Below, piece after piece: positions 42,279-49,651 of a stretch of 64,000 nucleotides of DNA (within the stretch, counting starts at the first letter, position 1; every line of letters starts with the position of its first letter). Made by a program: the position numbers and the translations under genes. The notes beneath the pieces are model-generated. The model ran no database searches. It saw only the letters and a program-made list of their open reading frames with translations, and was not told where the DNA came from. The stretch comes from Paludibacteraceae bacterium (GTDB taxonomy: Bacteria; Bacteroidota; Bacteroidia; Bacteroidales; Paludibacteraceae). The stretch spans positions 1-64,000 of the forward strand of contig JAGCFX010000070.1 in NCBI GenBank assembly GCA_017649925.1. Direction: 5' to 3'.

Positions 42279-45172
42279 GTTACTCTTGCGTTGGTTGATT
42301 GGTTACTGTTTGTATCATATTTCAGGTCGCTCAATATGGACGCGTTCACGCCTATATGGAACGTATAACTCTTGAATGGTCCGATGGGGTTGATGCTGGC
42401 GCTCATGTTCCAGCAGTGCAGGTCGCGGCTGATGTTGAATACGCACGCCGTCATCTTCATCTCGTCGAAGTTATACGTCATGCTGGCGCTCACTTTCCAT
42501 CCTTTGCCCAGGCCTATGTTGCCGTTCAGCGTCAGGTAGTTCGAGAACTTCATCTTGTAGTACATCTTCTCGTAGTCGAATTCGCTGCTGTTGGTGTAGG
42601 CGAGCGAATAACTGATGCCGAGACTCCACGGGATCTCGGTCTTCGTGTAGCCGTCGTCCACCTCCGCCTCTTTGGTCTTGCCTAACTTCGCGTTCTTGTC
42701 CGTACCGTCTTCGTTCTTCGTCACGGCGCTCAGGTCCGCACTGCCGCTGCTGTCGCTGGAGGACGAAGAACTCGGCACGCTCTCGCCCCGACGTTTGGCG
42801 GCTGCCTCTTTCCATTTCTTGATGGTCTGGTCGCTGATGGTGTAGTTGAAGCTCCATCGCAAGCCGTTCCAGTGAGGCATGCGGCCGTGATGCCAGTATT
42901 GCTTGTTCGTTCGCACGGGCGTGCCTAACGCGTTCAGCTCGTACATGTACGGGTCTAACTGCGTGTTCAGGTTCAGGCTGTAGTTGTTCAGTTTCGGGAA
43001 CTTCAACCGTAGGTTGACGGAGAATAGACTCCAGTTCATACTGTCCGCTGCGAAGTTATAGCCGCCGTCGATGCTGAAGTTATCGATCAGGCTGATCACG
43101 CGGTACGGCTGCTTACCCGTCGTATCTTTGGTGTTCACCACTTTGACCTCAAGGTTGTTGGCCACGCCGAACGACAGCGTCGCCGATGTCCCGCGAGGCG
43201 CATTGCCGTAGATGCCGTTCTGGAAGCGCGAATAGACCTGATGCTGATATATCGGATTTCCCGCCTCGTCCATTTTCTGGGTCTTGCGACCCGTGATGCT
43301 GTCCACGCCGTCATATACGGGCTGGTCGTAACTGCCGTAGTAGCCCCAGAAATTGTTCTCGAAGTTCGGGTGGTAGGTGATGGATACGTGCGGCGTGATC
43401 ACGTGCCGGAACTTCTCCACTTTGCTGTTCGGGAATAGCTTCTTGATTGGCGTGTAGAAGCCGTATAACTTCGTCTGCAAACTCAGACCGACGTTGAAGT
43501 CAAATACGTTGTAGAATCCGGTCGTGGTATCTCTCGCCAGCGCTTGTGTCGCGTCATCCCATCGCTGGTCGATGCGTTGGAAATACATACGGTCGGTCAT
43601 GTTGATTGTCGGCGAGACGGTCAGGTATTTGAATAGCGTGAAGCTCGCGTTGATCGGCACGGTATGACGGATACCGGTCTGCCAGTCGCGCATGAAGTCC
43701 GAGTGCAAAAAATCTTTCTCTTTGATGCTGTTCACGGCTATCTTACCGTTCATCGTGTAGGCGATACTTATCTTCTCAAACCATTTCTCTTTGCCCGCCG
43801 GCTTGCCTTTCTTCTTCAGCACGGCGCTGCGTAACTGCTTGAAGGGATATACGCGGCTCATCGTCACCGCCAACTCCGGCGCCGTCAGGCTTATCGTCGA
43901 GTCTTTCGTGCGCTGCGTCAGGTTGGCACTCATGCTGATGTTCCATGGGCTCTCCGGGAAACGCTGTGTGTAGTTGATCGTACTGCTCTTCGTGTTCTCC
44001 GAATAGAGGTCGGTGTTGTAGTAGCTGTTGATGTTACTCCGGTTGTAACCGCTCGTCGCGAAGTTCACGCTGGCGGAGAAGGTGGAGTAGGGATTGAGCT
44101 TCGCGTCCTGGGTGTGCGACCATTGCACTTGGAAGTTCTTGTTCTCCGCATAGTCCGGCATGCCGCGCTCGCTGATCACGTCGTTGCGGTAACTGATGTT
44201 GATGCTTCCCGAGAAATGATACCGCCATATGTATTTCGACTGTGCTCGCACGGCCCATGTACCGCGCGTGTAGATGTCGCCTGTCAACTGCAGGTCGAGG
44301 TAGTCGCATATGGCGAAGTAGTATCCGCCGTTGCTCAGGTATAGACCGCGCGTGTAGTCATCGCCGAAACTCGGCATGATGATACCGCTGGAGTACTTGG
44401 TCGAGAAGGGGAAGAAACCGAATGGGATGGCTAACGGCAAAGGCACGTCGCCCACCACCATGTATGCCGGACCGCAGGCTATATAGTCGCCCGGTTTCAC
44501 TTTCGCTTTCGTCATCTTCAGGTAGAAATGCGGATGGTCATGATTGTCGCAGGTCGTGTATTGGCCGCCCGCCATCATCATCACGTCGTCATCTACTTTC
44601 TTCGTCTTGTCCGCAATGATATAGCCCTCGCCCTGCTGCGTCACCACATGCCGGATAAAACCCTTCTGCGTCTTCAGGTTGTATGTTATCTCGTTCGTCT
44701 GATACTCGTCCTTTCCGTCATGGAATACCGGCCGGCCTATCCATTCGCCTTCTACGGTATCGTAAACGCCGCGGGCGTAAATCTGACTGCTGTCGATGTT
44801 CATCCGGATATATTCGGAGTTCAGCGCCATGTTCTCAAATTTCAACTCACCTTTTCCGTGCAGGTAGGCATTACCGTTCTTTGTCATCACCATCGAGTCC
44901 GTGGACTGGTAGTGTACCGGCGATGTCAACCCGCTCTTCTTCTTCGGCTTCTCCTCCTCTTGGACGGCTTGTACGCTGTCTCTTACGGCCGCCTGCAGGC
45001 TGTCCCGCGCCGCTGCTTTCTCCTTTGCTTTCGCTTCCAGCGTACTATCCGGCAATGCCGTGCTCTGCACGGTCGTATCCTGTGTTCCCACAGGTATCGA
45101 ATCCTCTGCATAGGTAGGGAGGAAACACAGCAAAATAATGCCCAAACTTATATGTCTTACGCGTATGCGCAC
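42269..45172 (-). CDS. lptD: LPS-assembly outer-membrane protein LptD-like
   Basis: A 967-residue predicted outer-membrane barrel that would insert LPS into the outer leaflet. After the signal peptide (RHISLGIILLCFLPTYA) and a low-complexity Ala/Glu/Lys region comes an OstA-like beta-jellyroll (VMTKNGNAYLHGKGELKFEN) and then a long barrel with GIIMPSFGDDYTRGLYLSNGGYYF. The nominal TTG start at 45199 falls in the promoter -7 box, so it cannot be used; GTG 45172 is the first start after transcription begins and gives a normal signal peptide. No LptE is adjacent. Ser-rich insert at about 800-815. Confidence 0.85.
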   Translation of the reverse strand: MRIRVRHISLGIILLCFLPTYAEDSIPVGTQDTTVQSTALPDSTLEAKAKEKAAARDSLQAAVRDSVQAVQEEEKPKKKSGLTSPVHYQSTDSMVMTKNGNAYLHGKGELKFENMALNSEYIRMNIDSSQIYARGVYDTVEGEWIGRPVFHDGKDEYQTNEITYNLKTQKGFIRHVVTQQGEGYIIADKTKKVDDDVMMMAGGQYTTCDNHDHPHFYLKMTKAKVKPGDYIACGPAYMVVGDVPLPLAIPFGFFPFSTKYSSGIIMPSFGDDYTRGLYLSNGGYYFAICDYLDLQLTGDIYTRGTWAVRAQSKYIWRYHFSGSINISYRNDVISERGMPDYAENKNFQVQWSHTQDAKLNPYSTFSASVNFATSGYNRSNINSYYNTDLYSENTKSSTINYTQRFPESPWNISMSANLTQRTKDSTISLTAPELAVTMSRVYPFKQLRSAVLKKKGKPAGKEKWFEKISIAYTMNGKIAVNSIKEKDFLHSDFMRDWQTGIRHTVPINASFTLFKYLTVSPTINMTDRMYFQRIDQRWDDATQALARDTTTGFYNVFDFNVGLSLQTKLYGFYTPIKKLFPNSKVEKFRHVITPHVSITYHPNFENNFWGYYGSYDQPVYDGVDSITGRKTQKMDEAGNPIYQHQVYSRFQNGIYGNAPRGTSATLSFGVANNLEVKVVNTKDTTGKQPYRVISLIDNFSIDGGYNFAADSMNWSLFSVNLRLKFPKLNNYSLNLNTQLDPYMYELNALGTPVRTNKQYWHHGRMPHWNGLRWSFNYTISDQTIKKWKEAAAKRRGESVPSSSSSSDSSGSADLSAVTKNEDGTDKNAKLGKTKEAEVDDGYTKTEIPWSLGISYSLAYTNSSEFDYEKMYYKMKFSNYLTLNGNIGLGKGWKVSASMTYNFDEMKMTACVFNISRDLHCWNMSASINPIGPFKSYTFHIGVNASILSDLKYDTNSNQSTNARVTWW

Positions 45173-45196
45173 AATAAGCCAAAATAAAATCGGGCG

Positions 45197-45227
45197 CAAA
45201 GGTAGTAAAAAAAAATGACATGCGCAA
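45197..45227 (-). promoter_or_regulatory. Promoter for lptD-slyD-der
   Basis: Minus strand: TTG at 45227-45225, 20-nt spacer, TACCTTTG at 45204-45197. It is divergent from the 45266 promoter and rules out the upstream TTG as start of lptD. Confidence 0.85.
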
Positions 45228-45265
45228 GCCCGCGCGCGATTTTTCTTAAAAATGTAACATTAAAT

Positions 45266-45296
45266 TTGCATATGTCGCAAAATTGTTGTACCTTTG
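45266..45296 (+). promoter_or_regulatory. Promoter for the HAD-SAK / nuclease operon
   Basis: TTG at 45266, 20-nt spacer starting CATATGTC, TACCTTTG at 45289-45296. Transcription would start near 45303, giving an exceptionally long leader of about 195 nt. Confidence 0.82.
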
Positions 45297-45302
45297 TCCC
45301 CA

Positions 45303-45497
45303 TGATTTGTTTAGCAAGCACGCAGAAGTAAAAATAATTGATTACTTTTACAGGTGAAAACATATCAAATTTTAAGAATCTATTATCATTTATTTGGGAA
45401 ATGCACCTCTTACTAATGGATTTTGCTTCTTGTTACGTATATATATAATAAAGGGGCAACAATATGCCCATAGTTAATCCATTAAAAACGTAACAAG
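45303..45497 (+). promoter_or_regulatory. Long structured leader with crossing inverted repeats
   Basis: No ORF. Two inverted repeats are interleaved: TAATGGATT at 45414-45422 with AATCCATTA at 45476-45484, and TCTTGTTACGT at 45428-45438 with ACGTAACAAGA at 45488-45498, whose last A belongs to the start codon. The order A-B-A'-B' allows a pseudoknot or two competing hairpins; pairing B-B' would hide the start. A GGGC / GCCC hairpin at 45454-45469 lies between. Confidence 0.7.
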
Positions 45498-46535
45498 ATG
45501 AAAGGACAAATTACGGTCTATTATGACCTACCCAATCTGGCACTCTATTTAGAGAGAGTCGGAAACAAAGTTAAAGAAGAGCATGTGCAAGACATTATCG
45601 CTGAAATGCTAAAACAAGCGGTAGCTCTTCATATGAACGAGGAAGCGGATACTATATCCGGTACGCTGATGGAGATGTTCGTCAGTTCGGTAGATAAGAC
45701 GCACACCTTTGAAAATCTCCCTACAGATGCGCTGCGTGTGTACTTCGGAGAGAACGAAGCAGAACTTGCTGAGCAAGGAGAAAGAACCCGGCAGCGAACA
45801 ATAAAATATCTTCAACGCTCTGCAAGTCTTGATTCCGCATCAAAGGAAATAGCAGCAGAATTACACCGGGAGGATATGGATCACCTGGTGCTGCGTTGGA
45901 AAAACAGGAAGAAGATAGAGGAACTTATAACTGATGCTTGGGGAAGAATATATGAGAGAATGAATGATGTCGAGGAGTCGTGTTCTACACAATTGTCAAA
46001 AGAAGACAAGCTAATATTCCTTGATTTCGACGGCGTGCTGAATAGTAGCGGGTATTCAACTCATCTGTATCGAAATGATGAGCCGGCACAAGATAGTATG
46101 GGCTTCAACCTGTTTGACCCAAAGGCTGTTGAATGTATGAATCGCATAGTAGATGCAACCGGAGCCAAGATTGTTGTAACTTCTTCTTGGAGATATTTAG
46201 GCTTGACTAAGGTGCGGAAACTATGGAAAGAACGTGGGCTGCATGGAGAAATAATTGGCATCACTTCATTGCATGTATTTGACGAACTCATTCTTGAGAT
46301 AGGACTGGAATGGCTCGAGAGAGAACCGAATGGATCTCCGCGTAGTGAGGAAATAGAACATTGGCTAAAATCGTATGGCATTAATGCTACGTATGGCATT
46401 AATGCTAACTATGTCATTTTAGACGACCTGCCAATGCCGAAAGAATTACATGCGCACGCAGTACAGGTCAATCCCCAAGTGGGACTTACAGCCATAGAGG
46501 TAAAACAAGCAATACAAATTTTAAATTCAAAATGA
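45498..46535 (+). CDS. HAD phosphatase of the Swiss-Army-Knife RNA-repair type with unknown N-terminal domain
   Basis: A 345-residue protein. Residues about 170-345 match the HAD domain seen in SAK RNA-repair proteins: motif I LIFLDFDGVLN (nucleophile Asp176, acid/base Asp178), motif II VVTSSWR (Ser/Thr at 228-230), and motif IV VILDD (Asp309, Asp310). In RNA-repair proteins this domain is predicted to remove phosphates from damaged RNA ends. Residues 1-165 are helical and charged and I cannot assign them. An 18-nt tandem duplication (YGINAT-YGINAN) precedes motif IV. It is first in a three-gene operon with a 1-nt gap to the next gene. Confidence 0.82.
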   Translation: MKGQITVYYDLPNLALYLERVGNKVKEEHVQDIIAEMLKQAVALHMNEEADTISGTLMEMFVSSVDKTHTFENLPTDALRVYFGENEAELAEQGERTRQRTIKYLQRSASLDSASKEIAAELHREDMDHLVLRWKNRKKIEELITDAWGRIYERMNDVEESCSTQLSKEDKLIFLDFDGVLNSSGYSTHLYRNDEPAQDSMGFNLFDPKAVECMNRIVDATGAKIVVTSSWRYLGLTKVRKLWKERGLHGEIIGITSLHVFDELILEIGLEWLEREPNGSPRSEEIEHWLKSYGINATYGINANYVILDDLPMPKELHAHAVQVNPQVGLTAIEVKQAIQILNSK

Positions 46536-46536
46536 T

Positions 46537-47406
46537 ATGAATAAGGACAAAATTTTAGAATTACTTAAAAGTAAGAATCGGAATTTTAGACTTCCTAAAC
46601 ATCTTGATTTCTCAATAGATGGGAAAGTGCTAACCATCAGTCTTTCAATGGAAGGGTTGACATCTAATATGCAAACAGACGATGCGGCATTTGAAGGATG
46701 GGCTATTTGTCTTAAAGCATGGATTCCTGATATTCAAAATGTAATCATCCAAAAGCAGACAAAAGAATTGCCTATTAAAAACGAACATTATAATAGGTTC
46801 CTATATCGTGTAATGAAGTTCACAGAAACATATCCATGGGCTGAAGCAAAAGATTTTAATCGGGAAATAGAAACGTTCAAAGCCAATAAATTAGTGGTAA
46901 ATGTTCCGTTGAAAGAAGCGGACAAAGATGCTGGCCATGCAGAAGCGAAATTGGAAAGAGAGTTTTGTCTAAAAGAGAAAGAGAACTTTGATGCCTTGGA
47001 CCACCAATTACCGGTACATCTTTTCAATGGAAAAGTATGGGGAGACTTGTCTTTGACCCCAAGTAGTTTTTTAGATATATGGAGTATAAAAGATGGTGTG
47101 TTGAATATCTACGAGTTAAAACTTCCTACAAATAAGAAAGTCGGCATCATCTCTGAATTAATGTTTTATGTAAATGTAATGGCTGACATAATGACACATA
47201 ACATCGTTATTCCTAATACATCGGTTTATAGGTCATTTAATCATTTATACGAAATGCAAGAACAAAATAAATGCAAACAAATAAATGGTGTGTTTTTGAC
47301 AAATGCGCTTCATTCTATGATTGAGCAACGGAAAGAAGAGGTCATTACCATCCTAAACGAAGGCAAATTTGCTATACCGACTAAGTTTACACATCAAACA
47401 CTTTAA
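46537..47406 (+). CDS. PD-(D/E)XK nuclease-like protein of unknown family
   Basis: A 289-residue cytoplasmic protein. The C-terminal half has a nuclease-like core: Asp180 in SSFLDIWSIKDG and Glu193-x-Lys195 in NIYELKLP, the D-x12-E-x-K spacing of PD-(D/E)XK enzymes, preceded by Glu-rich helix (LEREFCLKEKE) and followed by a helix (ISELMFYVNVMADIM). The N-terminal half (to about 125) is not recognised. Codon use is visibly AT-rich compared with neighbouring housekeeping genes. It sits between the HAD protein and a second nuclease-like protein. DNA or RNA substrate cannot be told. Confidence 0.65.
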   Translation: MNKDKILELLKSKNRNFRLPKHLDFSIDGKVLTISLSMEGLTSNMQTDDAAFEGWAICLKAWIPDIQNVIIQKQTKELPIKNEHYNRFLYRVMKFTETYPWAEAKDFNREIETFKANKLVVNVPLKEADKDAGHAEAKLEREFCLKEKENFDALDHQLPVHLFNGKVWGDLSLTPSSFLDIWSIKDGVLNIYELKLPTNKKVGIISELMFYVNVMADIMTHNIVIPNTSVYRSFNHLYEMQEQNKCKQINGVFLTNALHSMIEQRKEEVITILNEGKFAIPTKFTHQTL

Positions 47407-47410
47407 CACT

Positions 47411-48418
47411 ATGCAAAAAGAATATAATAAATATCCGCAAACAAAGTACCAAACACAACAAGAAAGTCGCCAAAGAAGATTGATGAGAAGTAAGTCCGAC
47501 GTCTTTGATGGCGCAGACGGAGAGTTATTTTTCATCAAAGAAACAAAATCATGGCGACCATCTTCAAAAATCATTCGTCATTCGGAAAGCAGCAAAAACC
47601 TATTTAAACCCATAAGACAAGCTGCACTCGCCTATTTTGAACTTAATGACATTGAGTGGTGGCGGCAAAGCGAGGAACACTATTTCCCGAACGGGCATGT
47701 TCTATCTTCGCAAATCCACTGTCTAAACCATCTGTTTGCCATTCGTGCAGATCAGGATGCCGTGCGCAAGATTATTCAAGCCATACTGCCGGAAATAACG
47801 GAGATATTACCATCCCCGATAGATGAACAATTCTGTATTATGGAGAAATATCCATACAAAACTCCTTCGTACATCTCCTTTGAGTTTACTTATGAAAACA
47901 AGACGCTTCTCAATGAGCGTTGTAATAAACGAGGGGCAAATTGCACCTCTGTGGACGCTTTTGTTTATGCCAAAGATCAAGAGGGTAAACACGTATTAAT
48001 ACCCATTGAATGGAAATATACTGAACATTACGAAAAGGTGGATGATGAGTATAAAGCGGATGAGGAAAAGGAGGAAAAACGCTATCGTCATTTGGCAGAA
48101 CTTTCTGACTCTAATCTTAAAGGATGGAAAGATGCGTATTATTGGGATCCGGCTTACGAACTGGCAAGACAGACTTTACTCATGGAACAAATTATTCGGA
48201 ATAAGCCCTTTCATGCGGACTACTATCAGCATATAGTGGTTTGTCCTAACGGAAACGTAGAAATGAGAACAGATGCAAACGCATTCAAGGAGTCGTTAAC
48301 CGAAAAAGGGAAAGAACATTTCCATATAGTTGATCCGCAAGATCTTCTTGCACCTCTACAAGGTAACGAGAAGTATAAAGACTTGTTAAATTATCTCGAA
48401 AAACGCTACTGGCATTGA
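47411..48418 (+). CDS. PD-(D/E)XK restriction-endonuclease-like protein (PGN_0703-like)
   Basis: A 335-residue protein. Features: HVLSSQIHCLNHLF (residues about 96-109), the SSQ-x4-N motif seen in PGN_0703-type putative restriction enzymes; SYISFEF with a candidate motif I Glu158; Asp182 in TSVDAFVY; and Glu200-x-Lys202 in IPIEWKYTEHY. These give a complete PD-(D/E)XK active site. I start at ATG 47411; the longer frame from 47369 lies in the previous gene. No methyltransferase or specificity subunit is nearby, so it does not look like a classic restriction-modification system. Confidence 0.75.
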   Translation: MQKEYNKYPQTKYQTQQESRQRRLMRSKSDVFDGADGELFFIKETKSWRPSSKIIRHSESSKNLFKPIRQAALAYFELNDIEWWRQSEEHYFPNGHVLSSQIHCLNHLFAIRADQDAVRKIIQAILPEITEILPSPIDEQFCIMEKYPYKTPSYISFEFTYENKTLLNERCNKRGANCTSVDAFVYAKDQEGKHVLIPIEWKYTEHYEKVDDEYKADEEKEEKRYRHLAELSDSNLKGWKDAYYWDPAYELARQTLLMEQIIRNKPFHADYYQHIVVCPNGNVEMRTDANAFKESLTEKGKEHFHIVDPQDLLAPLQGNEKYKDLLNYLEKRYWH

Positions 48419-48428
48419 GGATATATCC

Positions 48429-48476
48429 TCTTCCCTTCAGGGAGGAGACAGAGGTAGGCTTATTCTCCATGACGGA
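48429..48476. repeat. Palindromic repeat element, intergenic copy
   Basis: CTTCCCTTCAGGGAGG, AGACAGAGG, TAGGCT, TATTCTCC: the same blocks in the same order as the copy inside the FAH-like gene at 39897-39946. It lies just upstream of the tail relic. Confidence 0.8.
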
Positions 48477-48540
48477 CAAATCTTCATCCTCCGCGGGGCA
48501 AAAAACTACGATGCCCAAGGAAAACTGAAAAGGAAAGAAC
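48471..48540 (+). pseudogene. Relic of a secreted-protein C-terminal tail
   Basis: In one frame the DNA reads DGQIFILRGAKNYDAQGKL, closely like the tail DGQIYILRGDKTYTVTGQEV of the secreted gene at 28.0-29.0 kb. There is no open frame upstream (the palindromic repeat intervenes) and no stop at the expected place. A terminator-like hairpin follows, as in the intact gene. I read it as the 3' remnant of a lost paralogue. Confidence 0.7.
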
Positions 48541-48558
48541 ATCACACACTCTTCATAA

Positions 48559-48590
48559 GTACAGGCTCCACAAAGCTTGGACCTTTTTTT
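48559..48590 (+). terminator. Degenerate terminator after the tail relic
   Basis: GTACAGGCT and AGCTTGGAC pair with one mismatch and one G-T pair, followed by CC and seven T. It corresponds to the terminator at 28988-29020 and may end the nuclease operon. Confidence 0.7.
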
Positions 48591-48599
48591 GAGACGGTG

Positions 48600-48704
48600 T
48601 CGAACCGCCATCGAGCCGTTATCGAGCCGTTATCGAGTCATTATCGAGACTAAACCACAAGATACCCATAACATATCCATAGGATACCCATAGGATACTT
48701 GGTC
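48600..48704. repeat. Two arrays of 11-bp units
   Basis: First array 48600-48654: TCGAACCGCCA, TCGAGCCGTTA, TCGAGCCGTTA, TCGAGTCATTA, TCGAGACTAAA, an exact 11-nt period. Second array 48661-48704: GATACCCATAA, CATATCCATAG, GATACCCATAG, GATACTTGGTC, again 11 nt. No ORF in the region. Same architecture as 29541-29595. Confidence 0.85.
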
Positions 48705-48731
48705 CTTTTTTGCACAAATATCACTTCTCCT

Positions 48732-48754
48732 GTATATATACATAGTATATATAC
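48732..48754. repeat. Perfect palindrome GTATATATAC-ATA-GTATATATAC
   Basis: Ten-base-pair arms with a 3-nt spacer, 27 nt after the second 11-bp array. It matches the palindrome at 29614-29638 in form and position relative to the array. Confidence 0.85.
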
Positions 48755-48789
48755 ACTTTTTGTGGGTTTTTATAAAAATTTAAATAAAC

Positions 48790-48820
48790 TTGCGTATTCC
48801 AAATATTTGTTGTACCTTTG
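48790..48820 (+). promoter_or_regulatory. Promoter for the 48.9 kb secreted protein
   Basis: TTG at 48790, 20-nt spacer, TACCTTTG at 48813-48820, then CATCC. Leader of about 45 nt. Confidence 0.82.
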
Positions 48821-48871
48821 CATCCGAAAATAAACAGCGAACAATAGTATTTACCATAAAATCAAATTGTT

Positions 48872-49405
48872 ATGAGAAAACTCGTTTTGGCGCTTTGCGC
48901 GATTGTTTGCACAACTGTTTTAGCTGCCCCGAAGTTTGATTTCGGAGACCGTTTCGCTTTCGCAGGTCTGGAATCTAACAAACTTGTACCACCCACCGGC
49001 ATTGAGATCCTCGAGCGTAAAGTACCCGTTCGTAATATGGATCAACGTCCTATCAAAGATGCCATTTACGTCTATAATGGCGACGTGAAAGGCGCTGTTT
49101 CGGTGGATCAACTGAATGCCTTCTCCGCGCAAGTCTTTGAGGCTTGCAAAGCTGCTTCTAACGACGGCAAGATTCAAAAAGAGCCGGCCTATGGAGACAC
49201 CAAACTGGTGGGGGAACTGACCGAACCGAAAGTGTTTGAGAAGGCCTATGGAACCGCCAAATATCTCTTCAAACACGGCGACAGATGGTTCACTGTGCAC
49301 GTCGGCTACGGCACGGACTACGCAGGCTCTGTGTGGGTAAAAGACCTACCTGAGAAGTTCTACTGCTGGACTATTTCTGTCCGGGAATATTTTGTCGAAG
49401 AATAA
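48872..49405 (+). CDS. Secreted protein of unknown function
   Basis: A 177-residue protein with signal peptide MRKLVLALCAIVCTTVLA, cleaved before APKF. The mature part is strand-rich, with GTAKYLFKHGDRWFTVHVGYGTDYAGS near the C-terminus in adjacent blocks, one Cys near residue 90 and one near 168. It has no Por-like tail and no lipobox, so a periplasmic protein is likely. I recognise no family. It stands alone with its own promoter between the 11-bp arrays and a candidate small RNA. Confidence 0.75.
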   Translation: MRKLVLALCAIVCTTVLAAPKFDFGDRFAFAGLESNKLVPPTGIEILERKVPVRNMDQRPIKDAIYVYNGDVKGAVSVDQLNAFSAQVFEACKAASNDGKIQKEPAYGDTKLVGELTEPKVFEKAYGTAKYLFKHGDRWFTVHVGYGTDYAGSVWVKDLPEKFYCWTISVREYFVEE

Positions 49406-49431
49406 CGGCTAATCCCGCCGGAGACCGGTAC

Positions 49432-49518
49432 AAAAAGAGAGAGTCGCTCAAGGGCGGCTCTCTTCGCTTAGTAAAAGTGAGATATTACTGTAGATGGATT
49501 GAGATGCTTTTTCAAATC
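49432..49518 (-). ncRNA. Candidate small RNA, about 86 nt
   Basis: A minus-strand promoter (49524-49556) faces no gene. About 55 nt after its predicted start lies a hairpin (AGAGAG..CGC / GCG..CTCTCT, 49438-49463) followed by CTTTTTG on the minus strand only. Promoter plus terminator delimit an RNA of about 86 nt. A TTG-started 15-codon frame inside it ends before the hairpin; I see no reason to believe it is translated. Confidence 0.5.
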
Positions 49519-49523
49519 CGCTG

Positions 49524-49556
49524 CAAAAGTACTGCTTTTTCGCCATATGTGAGCAA
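49524..49556 (-). promoter_or_regulatory. Orphan minus-strand promoter
   Basis: Minus strand: TTG at 49556-49554, 22-nt spacer, TACTTTTG at 49531-49524, then CAGCGG. The spacer is 2 nt longer than in the other promoters. No CDS lies downstream on this strand. Confidence 0.6.
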
Positions 49557-49595
49557 GCAATTTTTACTTTTTTTGTAACAAAATGTCGCTTTCTG

Positions 49596-49626
49596 TTGTC
49601 TATTTCAAAAAAAAGCAGTACTTTTG
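49596..49626 (+). promoter_or_regulatory. Promoter for the AraC-family regulator
   Basis: TTG at 49596, 20-nt spacer with A-tract, TACTTTTG at 49619-49626, then CAGGC; leader about 20 nt. Confidence 0.82.
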
Positions 49627-49651
49627 CAGGCAAAATAGGTAAATCTCCTTT

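Noticed and set aside
45173..45199. TTG start of lptD at 45199
   Set aside because: The TTG is part of the TACCTTTG promoter box and lies upstream of the transcription start; GTG 45172 is used instead.
45498..48418. Classic type II restriction-modification system
   Set aside because: Two nuclease-like proteins but no methyltransferase motif in any frame of the region.
48600..48704. Possible CRISPR array
   Set aside because: Units are 11 nt with no spacers and no cas genes; it is a phased tandem array instead.
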